From Powellomyces hirtus (taxonomy: Eukaryota > Chytridiomycota > Chytridiomycetes > Spizellomycetales > Powellomycetaceae), in contig JAHLKG010000004.1 of assembly GCA_025526995.1 (NCBI GenBank), positions 1 through 64,000 on the forward strand: DNA of 64,000 nt, in the 5' to 3' direction. This document shows positions 9,609-18,821 of the stretch, piece after piece; positions within the stretch are counted from its first letter, which is position 1, and every line of letters begins with the position of its first letter. The position numbers were made by a program, and so were the translations under genes. The notes beneath the pieces were generated by a model. That model did not search any database and had not been told where the DNA came from. It was given only the letters and a program-made list of their open reading frames with translations.

Positions 9609-11130
9609 AAATGGTAGGCAATGAAACAAGCCCCCGTTACACTCATAGTATGTTAAGACGCCTAGCGGGTCGACGGACCCCAGGGTCCAATACGCTACAA
9701 CAAGCCGTAGATCGTGCCGCTAAGAAAAGCGCACGAGTGCCTGGTGAATGGACATCACCAAGCAATGGAGGGAACTCTGCCGGTAATGATACACTGGCAG
9801 AGCCAACGTCTTTGAGTGTCGACGCCAACGAGGGCGACGATGCATTGGAAGGGCGTACCCGAAACATCGACCGACGGGATGCCAAGGTTGATACCCGTCC
9901 CCTATCAAGCAGTACGGATGATTACAGAACGATCAACTACAGTACTCCAGCGGCATTCCCAAGTGGGGAATCAGCAAACACTGTGCATGTCCGCCCGCGT
10001 GGGGCGGACATGGATAGGATAGATCGGCTTGAGAATTCTCTAGCCCAACTAACGGAAATGCTCCAAATGAAGTGGCGCATGGATCAGGATGTGAACATCC
10101 CGATCAACCCTCAGGTACGTACGGCGCAACGGTGCGTACGCACACCATCACCCACTCGCAACGACGGGTTCGCGGCACCGTGGACAGAGTACAATCAGTA
10201 GATTGGAGCTCAACAGGAATACCAACGTTCTCCAACCGAACACCGCCCTACGTCACCGACATCGAGCATACACAGCGTGACGACCAAAATCGTCGACAGT
10301 CGAGGTGCGAAGGCTTTCGTGGATGGAACGCTGAAAGATATTGGGTCCTACAATGGAAAATCCAATATGGTCAAACTTTGAACGTTCATCGACAAGATCG
10401 AGACAGTTGTGAAGTACGAAATGGTTCCGCCCGAGTTTCTCGTAGATTTTGTGGCTACGAAACTCACAGGATGGGCATACACTTGGTGGCAGTCGCTCTC
10501 ACCAAATAAAAGGAACGAAATTACAACGTGGCATGACTTTGAAGACGTTGATTCAGGAAGAACCAACACCGGTCTCAGGTCCGCCCTTCTGGCGCGGTTC
10601 GCGCCACGAAACCACACTAGGGATTCGCTGCAGAAACTACGGGAATTGCGTCCCAAAGGCCGCATGGATGAGTACATCACTCAGTTTAACATGCTGGCAT
10701 TTTCTCTGCCGAAAACACCGGATTACGTCCTTCAGGATTACTTCATCAACGCGCTAACACCAGACCTTGCGGCCTTGGTTCAGGCTAATGAAGAAAACAT
10801 AACTGATTTGAGCAGTTTACAGGCCGCTGCATCCAGGATCGCCGCCAACATGGCTAAGAAACCTAGCGGGACCACAACGGATACGCGACCAGGTGCCGCA
10901 CACACTGACGCCTCTAAGAAACAAAAGGGTGGCAAGAACCACGGGGAGAAGTCAACGAACGGCAAGAAGGACAAGGAATCTACGCCATCAAACAAAGGCC
11001 AGACCCAAAAGTCGGGTTGTTGGGCCTGTGGAGACCCTAAACACCGAACACAGGAGTGCGAAGTGTTAAAGAAGTTCAAATCCGAGATGGAGAAGAACAA
11101 GACGAAGCAGTCGTCTGATGGTGCTGTTAG
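9599..11130 (+). pseudogene. Copia A gag with two in-frame stop codons
   Basis: Capsid/nucleocapsid protein. The frame opens at 9599 (or 9611), runs to a TAG at 10199-10201, continues in the same frame to a TGA near 10378 and then stays open. The capsid-like block includes LTGWAYTWWQSLSPNK and LRELRPKGRMDEYITQFN, typical of retrotransposon gag; a CCHC zinc knuckle (CWACGDPKHRTQEC, about 11020-11061) closes it. Both stops can be derived from sense codons by single C-to-T changes (CAG, CGA). Downstream it runs straight into protease in the same frame. Confidence 0.8.
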
Positions 11131-12910
11131 CACAAATGCTGTGGAAGCATTACACGTCTGGGTCCGCCAAGAAAAACCGTATGAAGCCCTCATCGACTCT
11201 GGCGCTACGGACCACATGACACCTCACAAAGCGACCTTGGATCACTCAACCGTGTACAGTGATGTCAGAGCTGTTATGCTTGCTGACAAAACATCACTAC
11301 CCTCTACAGTTCGAGGTACGGTACGAGTAGAAGTTAACGACTATCTGAATCCGCTCAAGTTGGGCGGAGTCCTGCATGTGCCAGGACTACGACGAGATCT
11401 CGTATCGGTAGCAAAATGCAACGATCAAGGCGTTGACGTGCTCTTCAAATCGAATGGAGACGTCATTTTCACGCGAGACGGCAAAGAAATCGCCAAAGGC
11501 GTACGCCGCAACAACACGTATTACCTGCAAGGTACGCTGCTGTCTGAAAGTCTGTGGACAGATTCAGAAGCATGCACTGTCGAAGTCTCTCCTACACTCG
11601 CTCATGCTCGTCTTGGACACGTTGGCAAACACGTCCTGGAGAAGATGGCATCGGTTACGGACGGTTGGTCCGTAGTGGGGGATCTAAGCGACTTCAAAGA
11701 TTGTGAAGCCTGCGTGTTAGGAAAAGCCGCTCGTCTTCCATTCTCCCCTGGTAACGTTGAAACCAGGGAGATCTGTGAGCTGATTCATTCAGACCTACAA
11801 GGACCATTTCGCATCCCTGGTTACGAAGGATCACGCTATTCACTGGAGTTCATTGAACACACATCCAGATACGTGACTGTTTTCCCTATTCCTTCAAAGG
11901 ATTCAGCAGTCATACTCGACAAGTTTCTCATTTACAAGGCTTGGATTGAGAAACAGACTGACCGACACATCAAGATTCTACGCACGGATCGAGGCACCGA
12001 ATACTTTGGCGAAGTTCTAGAGTACCTATTGGAAAATGGTATCACTCATCAAAAGTCCGCGGCCTATTCGAGTCAGCAAAACGGGATTGCCGAACAATGG
12101 CATTGCACGGCGCTGGACAGGGTCCGCGCCACCTTTGCGGATACGAAACTACCTCGAAGATTCTGGCCTGCTTTACTGGTAGCGGCTGGATACATCTATT
12201 CCCTTACGTACAACCGCATCAACAAGAAGACGCCGCACGAAATACTGTTTGGCCGGCGTCCTGATGTCGCCCATCTTAGGCGTATCGGTTCCGTGGCGTA
12301 TTCTGTTCTAACAAGCAAAGGACGCGATAAAATGGGGAATCGAGCGAAGAAGGCTTACTTGGTAGGCTATGCTCAACCCTCAGGTACCAAGGGGTATCTG
12401 GTATGGGATCCTGTCACTGACAAGGTCGAAGTGTCACGAGACGTGATCTTCAAAGAAGACTTGGGACTCGAACCCAAATATCAGCAGGATCCAGCACATC
12501 TTGACCTTCTAGATGAGGAGAGTCAGGAGGATGACGTCGAATACACCGTGGAGGCAATTATCGACGAGCGCCGCAGTAAGGTGCACACAAAAGAGTACTT
12601 GGTTAAGTGGGAGGGATATCAAGAACCTACGTGGGAGTCCCGACTTTCACTACTCGATACTACCGCATTGGATGACTGGGAGAATCGAGTAGCCGCGTAC
12701 GATGTCGGCACACGTCGAAATGACCCCATTGCTGCATACGCCGCCCGCGCGCGGACTCAAGCAACGATCAACGAAGACGCCATGACATGGAAGCAAGCGA
12801 TGAAAACACCTCAGAAGGAGGAATTTCTCAAGGCTGCAGCATTGAGTACCAATCCCTGGTCGACAACGGTACATGGGAACTCACCAAGCGTCCACGTAAC
12901 AAGCACGTGA
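10409..12910 (+). CDS. Copia A gag C-terminus, protease, integrase and chromodomain
   Basis: One open frame of 833 codons. In order: gag C-terminal half, zinc knuckle (about residues 204-217), aspartic protease (LIDSGATDHMTPH, about 261-273), pre-integrase zinc finger (H-x3-H then CEACVLGKAARLPF), DDE integrase (HSDLQGPF, RTDRGTEYF, then Glu in IAEQWH), and a chromodomain (YTVEAIIDERRS to VKWEGYQEPTWE, about 12541-12640). The frame ends after a one-base loss near 12840 where the conserved KAAA-IEYQSLVDNGTW should continue, so reverse transcriptase starts in another frame. Presumably one polyprotein in the active ancestor. Confidence 0.85.
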   Translation: MKYEMVPPEFLVDFVATKLTGWAYTWWQSLSPNKRNEITTWHDFEDVDSGRTNTGLRSALLARFAPRNHTRDSLQKLRELRPKGRMDEYITQFNMLAFSLPKTPDYVLQDYFINALTPDLAALVQANEENITDLSSLQAAASRIAANMAKKPSGTTTDTRPGAAHTDASKKQKGGKNHGEKSTNGKKDKESTPSNKGQTQKSGCWACGDPKHRTQECEVLKKFKSEMEKNKTKQSSDGAVSTNAVEALHVWVRQEKPYEALIDSGATDHMTPHKATLDHSTVYSDVRAVMLADKTSLPSTVRGTVRVEVNDYLNPLKLGGVLHVPGLRRDLVSVAKCNDQGVDVLFKSNGDVIFTRDGKEIAKGVRRNNTYYLQGTLLSESLWTDSEACTVEVSPTLAHARLGHVGKHVLEKMASVTDGWSVVGDLSDFKDCEACVLGKAARLPFSPGNVETREICELIHSDLQGPFRIPGYEGSRYSLEFIEHTSRYVTVFPIPSKDSAVILDKFLIYKAWIEKQTDRHIKILRTDRGTEYFGEVLEYLLENGITHQKSAAYSSQQNGIAEQWHCTALDRVRATFADTKLPRRFWPALLVAAGYIYSLTYNRINKKTPHEILFGRRPDVAHLRRIGSVAYSVLTSKGRDKMGNRAKKAYLVGYAQPSGTKGYLVWDPVTDKVEVSRDVIFKEDLGLEPKYQQDPAHLDLLDEESQEDDVEYTVEAIIDERRSKVHTKEYLVKWEGYQEPTWESRLSLLDTTALDDWENRVAAYDVGTRRNDPIAAYAARARTQATINEDAMTWKQAMKTPQKEEFLKAAALSTNPWSTTVHGNSPSVHVTST

Positions 12911-15123
12911 TCGGCACAACATGGGTCTTTCGAACGAAGGTCAATCCCGATGGCACTTTTAACAAGTTCAAAGCCAGAGCAGTAGCTCAAGGCTTCTCTC
13001 AACAACCCGGTCGCGACTTTGGTGATACATATTTACCTACGCTACCATTCACAGCGCTACGCCTCTTCTTGGCGTATTGTGTCCAGCACGGGCTGGACAC
13101 CCACAGTATGGACGCTGTCACCGCCTTCCTTAACAGCGATATTGATAAGGATATCTATATCGAGCAGTTTGAGGGATTCGAAGATCCGGATCACCCCAAA
13201 GGCGATTGGGTCCTGAAGCTACTGAAAGCTCTCTACGGCCTGAAGCAATCACCTCTTCTTTGGTATGAGACCTTGAAGACTGCACTGTTGAAGCTCGGCT
13301 ACGAAGCGGTTTCTGTATGCCCGTGTATCTTTTTCAAGTACGCGACAGACGACCGTACACCTCCGTCGAACGACAATTTGGTCCTTATTCTCGTTTTCGT
13401 CGATGATCTGCTCATTGCAGCGAAGGATCCGGAGATTCTGGCGAACAGCAAGAAGGAGCTACATTCGAAGTTCAAGTTTACGGAACAAGGTCGCGTAACC
13501 AGTCACCTTGGTCTCGTTTACAAATATGATTTCGACTCTGCTGTCCGTACCCTCGAAATCTCAAATGTCAAGTACATCGACGACACTCTTGCACACTTCG
13601 GCTTGAGCGACTGCCATCCTGTCTCCACTCCATACGCCATGTCAGCGCGTAACCAACAACCAGAGGATTCGACCCCATTCACGAATCTGAAAATGTATCA
13701 GGAAGCAGTGGGGGTCCTCACTTGGGCATCCATCACATGGCAATGGGATATCGCCACTGCAGTCGGTTACGTTGCGTGCCGCGTCGCCGCACCTACCAAC
13801 TCCGACTGGAACAATGTTAAGCGCATTTTCCGCTACCTGAAGGGTACCCGCGATTATGCCCTCAAGTTTACATCCAAAAGAAATGATCCGCGTGGCCTAC
13901 GCGTATACACGGATGCGGACTATGCAGGAGAACTCACCGACCGGACGTCCACTACAGGCATTTTGGCCCTTTACAATGGGTTTCCTGTTCTGTGGAAAAG
14001 CAGCAAGCAGAAGTGCACCGCCCAAAGTACAACCAAAGCGGAATATATAGCTGCAAGTACCGGCCACAACGAAGCCAAATGGCTACGCCAACTCTTGGCG
14101 GAAGTTTTGGGACCTCAACCGGATTACAAATCTCGACCAGTCCCTCTCCATGTCGATAATCAGAGCGCCGGGGCCTTGATTCAGTCTAAGGCTATCAACC
14201 AACGCACCAAACACATCGACATTCGGTACCACGCTATACGCGATTCGTTCGCGAAGCAAATTATCGAAATCATCGACACCAATACGGACGATCAACTGGC
14301 GGACATCTTTACGAAGCCTTTTCCCACTGTGAAACATAAGGACACTGTCCTGAGGATTACGAATGGGACTCATATATTTGACGAGAGAATACGCAATGAG
14401 GGCGCGTCTACGGAAGCACACCAAGCTCAAGTGTTACTCGCTGAATGTCAGGAGAACTACTCACAACACTGGCTTACCTTGGCTACTACACCGCAATTGC
14501 GGAACCCGAAGCAATGCCTCCCAAGGAGGATGGGCCTGCCCCTCCTCCATCATCCTCATCGCTTGAGGGTGAGCGTCGGCTTGAAGAACCCGATGGTCCC
14601 TCCAACTCCTCGGCTGCCCCCTCCTCCTCTTCCTCATCATTATATGGAGCTTCACGCTCCAGGATGTCCCACATCCTTTTCACCTCCGCTACAGACTTCT
14701 TGTCCGCAGCCCTCTTCTTCTCCTGGGCCGCATCCTTGCCCTTCCCAACCGCCAGCTTCCGGCTCCGCCGGTCCTCTAGTATGGACCTCAGTCCATCAAG
14801 CGTCCCGGTCGCCCGTGCGCGACCCAGAGACGTCCCAGACCTCGCCCGGTCTTTCACCCGGTCTTTCGCCTGCTCGATGTGACGTTCAAGGACCCCTTGA
14901 CGGTCCTTCCGGTGGAACTGTCGGGCATGCGCTGCCGACATCGTTCGAATCTCCGCTCGGGACAACCCCGCAGCGGGTGCGCCTCCCTGTGGCGCAGAGG
15001 GCACCACTGACAACGGCACAGCAGGAGCTGTGGTTGTCGCAGGAGCGGTTACCGGCGGTCCTGTCTCTCTCGCCGTCTGCTTCGCTTTGCCCGAACCTGA
15101 CAACTACACCGGCACATAATTAG
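12787..15123 (+). CDS. Copia A reverse transcriptase-RNase H
   Basis: Copies the element RNA. The frame carries the full copia reverse transcriptase from VDNGTWELTKRP through the catalytic FVDD box (about 13400-13411) and RNase H (TDADYAG, ADIFTKPF, to about 14370). It is one base out of frame with the integrase ORF; the overlap at 12787-12910 makes either a mutation or, less likely, programmed frameshifting possible. The Pro/Ser-rich extension from about 14450 to 15123 lies opposite the antisense ORF and is probably not functional protein. Confidence 0.85.
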   Translation: MEASDENTSEGGISQGCSIEYQSLVDNGTWELTKRPRNKHVIGTTWVFRTKVNPDGTFNKFKARAVAQGFSQQPGRDFGDTYLPTLPFTALRLFLAYCVQHGLDTHSMDAVTAFLNSDIDKDIYIEQFEGFEDPDHPKGDWVLKLLKALYGLKQSPLLWYETLKTALLKLGYEAVSVCPCIFFKYATDDRTPPSNDNLVLILVFVDDLLIAAKDPEILANSKKELHSKFKFTEQGRVTSHLGLVYKYDFDSAVRTLEISNVKYIDDTLAHFGLSDCHPVSTPYAMSARNQQPEDSTPFTNLKMYQEAVGVLTWASITWQWDIATAVGYVACRVAAPTNSDWNNVKRIFRYLKGTRDYALKFTSKRNDPRGLRVYTDADYAGELTDRTSTTGILALYNGFPVLWKSSKQKCTAQSTTKAEYIAASTGHNEAKWLRQLLAEVLGPQPDYKSRPVPLHVDNQSAGALIQSKAINQRTKHIDIRYHAIRDSFAKQIIEIIDTNTDDQLADIFTKPFPTVKHKDTVLRITNGTHIFDERIRNEGASTEAHQAQVLLAECQENYSQHWLTLATTPQLRNPKQCLPRRMGLPLLHHPHRLRVSVGLKNPMVPPTPRLPPPPLPHHYMELHAPGCPTSFSPPLQTSCPQPSSSPGPHPCPSQPPASGSAGPLVWTSVHQASRSPVRDPETSQTSPGLSPGLSPARCDVQGPLDGPSGGTVGHALPTSFESPLGTTPQRVRLPVAQRAPLTTAQQELWLSQERLPAVLSLSPSASLCPNLTTTPAHN
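14486..15103 (-). CDS. Antisense ORF of copia A (205 aa, charged protein)
   Basis: Runs opposite to pol between the end of RNase H and the 3' LTR, starting MSGSGKAKQTARETG at 15103. The middle is rich in Lys/Arg/Glu with likely long helices (RQFHRKDRQGVLERHIEQ, AQEKKRAADKKSV), followed by an acidic run (NDEEEEEG) and a Ser/Gly tail. I recognise no domain. Compared with the A' copy (2332-2950) I count four substitutions in the body; three are silent in this frame while three change the residue in the opposite plus frame, which suggests this strand is the coding one. Function unknown. No introns are needed. Confidence 0.65.
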   Translation of the reverse strand: MSGSGKAKQTARETGPPVTAPATTTAPAVPLSVVPSAPQGGAPAAGLSRAEIRTMSAAHARQFHRKDRQGVLERHIEQAKDRVKDRARSGTSLGRARATGTLDGLRSILEDRRSRKLAVGKGKDAAQEKKRAADKKSVAEVKRMWDILEREAPYNDEEEEEGAAEELEGPSGSSSRRSPSSDEDDGGGAGPSSLGGIASGSAIAV

Positions 15124-15278
15124 AAACGTACGCCTCATTGGCGCGGATCTCATAGACCTACCCTGGCCATTCCTCGTATCTTTAAAAATGAAATAAATGG
15201 GGGTGTTTGGGGGTGTGCGCGGGGCTGTGTAGTAAAAGTAGATAGAGCAACTCTCTCACTGCCAGACTGACAGGTCTG

Positions 15279-15526
15279 AGTGGGGGTGTTAGCATGTACA
15301 GACTCTGTCATCGAGTCACAACTGCGCCATCGCAGGGCGTATCGCGCGATCACGTGAGCCCACGTGATCAACTCCGATATAAGTAGTTTTCCTTCCATAC
15401 TTAATATATCGGTGGGACTTTTCTCTTTTTCTCCAATAAGAGCGGGATTAAGTTACTTCGTTGTTCTGCTCAGTCAACTACCCTAAAGCTTCCTCAATCA
15501 TCTACTCAGATACTCTCAGACCAACA
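15279..15526 (+). repeat. Polypurine tract and 3' LTR of copia A
   Basis: GAGTGGGGG followed by the 240-bp LTR 15287-15526 (TGTTAGCATG to GACCAACA). The next base starts copia B coding sequence. Confidence 0.85.
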
Positions 15527-15527
15527 G

Positions 15528-17106
15528 TACCGAAGAACCCCAAACCTACAAACAAGCGCTCTCATCAGATGACGCGCTGAAGTGGACCGAGGCCATAAAT
15601 GCCAAATTGAAGTCCCTCCATACCAATGAAACATGGGAAGTCATTAACCCCAAATCCTTACCGCACAATCAACAGCCCATCCGCACCAAATGGGTATTCA
15701 AGATTAAGCGAGACCTGAATGGTTAACCCCAACGATACAAGGCCCGGCTTGTAGTGAAAGGCTTCGAACAACGCTACGGTATCGACTACAACGAAACCTA
15801 TGCTCCGGTTGCCAAGATTGCTACCCAACGCGTCCTTCTCGCTCTTGCCGCCAGCCTAGGCTTGAAATGCCATCAAATGGATGTAGTAACCGCATTCCTG
15901 AATGGGATTGATACCGAGACCATCCTAATCTATGCCCCTGAAGGCTCTGGCTTTCTGCCCGGGACCATCCTTCAACTCCGAAAGGCCCTTTACGGTCTGA
16001 AACAAGCCCCGTGCGAATGGTACTCCCTACTTCACAAAGAACTGACTTCTCTGGGATTCAAGCGCCTGGCAAATGACAATGCCGTTTACATCAGAACTCT
16101 ACCTGAAAGTGACTCATCGCAGTACATCTCCGTCTACGTTGACGATCTCCTCATTTTCGCAAAGACCGAATCGGAGATCTCATCAATCAAGACATCCCTG
16201 CACAACGAGTTCAACATGACAGACCTAGGCGAAGTCAACCACTACCTTGGAATGAGAGTTCGACGCGATTACTCAAGGCACGTCATCTACCTCGATCAAG
16301 AGTCATATGTAAATGACATTCTCGAGCGCTTTGGTATGCAAGACTGCAAGCCCGTCAATACACCGATGGACCAGACCAAGCTCGAACCCTACGAAGTCGA
16401 AAATACAAAGACCTCACCTAACCTGCAAGAAGGAGAATATCGCGAAATCGTTGGTTCTCTCATGTACCTGATGATATGCACGTGTCCTGACATCGCTGTC
16501 GCGGTCAGTATGCTTTCTTGCTTCGCAAGCAACCCTTCGCCTCAACATCTGCAAGCTGCAAAGCGCGTCCTTCGCTACCTATGGGGAACATCAAATTACA
16601 GCCTCTGCATCGGCGGAAATAACGTTACCCTTCACGGCTACAGCGATGCCGATTGGGGAAACAATATCATTGATCGACGGTCAATCACTGGCTACCTTTT
16701 CTACATTGGAAATGCGGGCCCCGTTACTTGGGCTTCGAAGCGCCAACCCACCGTTGCTCTCTCATCTACCGAAGCTGAATATATGGCACTTTCCTTCGCC
16801 ACTCAAGAAACAATCTGGCTTCGCTCACTTCTGCAAGAACTCCAAATCCCCGAATATCTCGATGAAAATGCTCGACCCACAACGATCTACAAAGATAATC
16901 AGTCATGCATCTCGCTGGCAATGAATCCAGTGCATCACGCCCGTACCAAGCACATCGACATTCGACACCACTTCATCCATGATCACGTCGACAAGGAGAT
17001 TCATCTGGAGTACTTACCTACCGCTGAGATGGTCGCCGACTCACTTACGAAGCCCTTACCGGCCCCGGCATTCAAACACCATCGCGAAAACATGTGCATC
17101 AAGCAC
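15528..17106 (+). pseudogene. Copia B reverse transcriptase-RNase H, interrupted
   Basis: Reverse transcriptase with YVDDLLIF (about 16136-16159) and RNase H (GYSDADWG, then ADSLTKPLPAP), about 90% identical by eye at protein level to copia C. An in-frame TAA at 15724-15726 separates the N-terminal segment (KWVFKIKRDLNG) from PQRYKARLVVKG; copia C has the same stop at the same place. Residue differences from C are mostly Arg-to-Cys/Trp, i.e. C-to-T at CpG. Gypsy G1 cuts the ORF between CIKH and YDN; the last 21 codons are at 24865-24929. Confidence 0.85.
17102..17106 (+). repeat. Target-site duplication of gypsy G1 (left copy)
   Basis: AGCAC, repeated at 24865-24869 on the other side of the element; removing G1 and one copy restores the copia B reading frame. 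Confidence 0.9.
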
Positions 17107-17381
17107 TGTAATAATACTAGGTCCGTTGCCAGAGTCTAGCCTCCTATTCGGGAATTCCCTATCTCTAATTCTACTGTAAGATCCCTAAGTCTTGAATACG
17201 CCCTCGTTGGAGTATTCCTACTTTTCTTCTGGACCGCAAGGCGGTCCCGGTCACGTGATGGCCATCCGTGGCCATCCCTGAGGTCTAGTACCCTTCGGGA
17301 TGCTGACGCTAGCATCCATCTCGCGCGGGGCCCTTCCCGACGCGTATCTAGGCTTAGGCTGGCGAGCCACGCCTCATTACA
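17107..17381 (-). repeat. 3' LTR of gypsy G1
   Basis: 275 bp, on the minus strand TGTAATGAGG to TATTATTACA. The adjoining internal bases (17382-17389) read AAGGGGGG on the minus strand, the polypurine tract. Confidence 0.9.
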
Positions 17382-17794
17382 CCCCCCTTAGATTTGCGAC
17401 TATCTCTTAGGCTCGAATCTCTCCAGCGGGGCGAAGCTTGCCTAAGCCAGATGGCGGCGGGTGAACGGATGCTGACGTGGTTGTGGGAAGATGAGGCTGG
17501 GGAGGCGGCCCTGGTGCGGGTCACGTCGCGGTAGTCTCCGGCGGGTAGTCTCCGCCCTTCGTGGTGCGCGAAGTCGTCGGAAAGTCTATTTCTCTCTTTG
17601 CAGGGGCCCTAGATGAATCATGAGTAGCTTCCTCCATGCGGATTTCGATAAGTAACATCTGCTGCGCTCCGTAGGGGATGAAACACTAACACCTGAATTT
17701 CCGAGCGTTCCCAAGCAGGTCGAGCCTTTAAAAGGTACTGCCCGTTGAATCTCCCCCTCTCGCTCTTCTTTTCTTTGTAGCTCGACGAACTCAC

Positions 17795-17824
17795 ACCACA
17801 CACACACACATACGCACACACACC
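17795..17824 (+). repeat. CA microsatellite upstream of the antisense gene
   Basis: A (CA)n tract with a TACG interruption directly before the first ATG of the antisense gene; present also in G3 (about 204-230 as GT). CT/CA-rich leaders are common in fungal 5' UTRs. Confidence 0.6.
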
Positions 17825-17877
17825 ATGGCTGACACCCCCAACAACTCTCCTCCCCCCCCGACACCACCACCACCACC

Positions 17878-18572
17878 ATGGGCAAGCGCCGGCCCGCCCA
17901 GCAACTTGCGAAAGGCGCAACCAAGCGGGCCCAGCCCGCCCGGGTGAGTAGGGGTCGGTGCTCGTCCTCGGCTGTGGCAACTCGTCTCATGTTCCCCGTC
18001 TTCCCTTGTTGTCTACAGGACCCCTCGGTCCATGAAAAGTCCACCCCCGAGAGGTCGGCCGACTTGCCCTCTTGCTGGAAGTGCAACCAATTCCGCAAGA
18101 GCAAGATGTTCACATCGGAATGCCACCATTTGGTGTGCCGGCCCTGCATCGTGGCGGCGGCCGATGACACGGTATGTCCCCCCCCCTTTGCTGAGAGGCG
18201 GCCTGATGTCTTCCTAACGGTGTGGTTCCTTTGTTCCTTTGCTTTCCAGAACGACGGCCCTCAGGGCCAGTTGACGTGCGGCGCCCCCCACTGCGACCGG
18301 GTCCTCTTCTTTGCGGCCATCCCCGCCGGGTGCCAGTTCGCTGGCTGCAACCACGTCGGAGCGGACCTCCGCATGTTCCCATGCAACCACCTCCACTGCA
18401 TGGGCCACGTCCGCGCGTAAGTAGTACTCTTCGGCCTGCTGCTGTCTTACCTGACTAACTCAGCTCTCTTCGCAGCAAGATGAACGTGGCAAATTACACC
18501 CCCCTCCGGTGCGGGTTGGGCGACCGGTGCCACGGCAATCGGTGCCAATTCTCCTTCACCAAGCTTGGTTGA
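17878..18572 (+). CDS. Antisense spliced RING-like cysteine-rich protein carried by gypsy G1
   Basis: Four exons, 17878-17943, 18019-18171, 18250-18416 and 18476-18572, joined by introns of 75, 78 and 59 bp with GTGAGT/CTACAG, GTATGT/TTCCAG and GTAAGT/CGCAG sites; all phases agree and give 160 residues. Exon 2 encodes C-x2-C (CWKC), C-x-H (ECHH) and C-x2-C (VCRPC); the last pair C-x4-C (CGAPHC) is in exon 3, so the C3HC4 RING forms only after splicing. More Cys/His clusters follow (FPCNHLHCMGH, CGLGDRCHGNRC). RING proteins are usually ubiquitin ligases; that role here is inference. It lies opposite gag-pol, between the chromodomain end and the 3' LTR. An alternative upstream ATG at 17825 leads into the wrong frame. 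Confidence 0.7.
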
Positions 18573-18821
18573 TTAGTTCTTTCCCCCCCCTTTCTTGTAT
18601 ATACTTTCGATTGTTGTCCGTTGCTCCCTTGGGGCCTGGCCCTTGGGCCGTAATCAAACTCAGTACCAAAATCTCATCGCCGTACTTGCCTTCTCATCGC
18701 TGTGCTCCCTTGAGCCTTGTAGCATTTCGTATGCGTCCGCTGTGTCCAATGTCACTCGGCTTCCTCCCGGCTATGGTGCTCATGGTAGATGCCCTGCATC
18801 ACACTTCCCCGTTGGGAAGAC

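Larger units (their letters stand above)
9333..15526 (+). mobile_element. Ty1/copia retrotransposon A, full length but decayed
   Basis: Two LTRs (9333-9594 and 15287-15526), a primer site, gag, protease, integrase, chromodomain, reverse transcriptase and RNase H in copia order, an antisense ORF and a polypurine tract. The 5' flank (ACATC) and 3' flank (GTACC) do not match, so there is no target duplication; the right flank lies inside copia B sequence and the left inside gypsy G2. Two in-frame stops in gag and one frameshift before reverse transcriptase make this copy inactive. Confidence 0.9.

Noticed and set aside
12787..12910. Programmed frameshift between integrase and reverse transcriptase in copia A
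   Set aside because: The conserved text resumes with exactly one base missing and no slippery heptamer is visible, so a simple deletion is more likely; kept only as a remote option.
17825..17943. Earlier ATG at 17825 as start of the antisense RING-like gene
   Set aside because: It reads Pro-rich text that joins exon 2 in the wrong frame and loses the Cys/His pattern.
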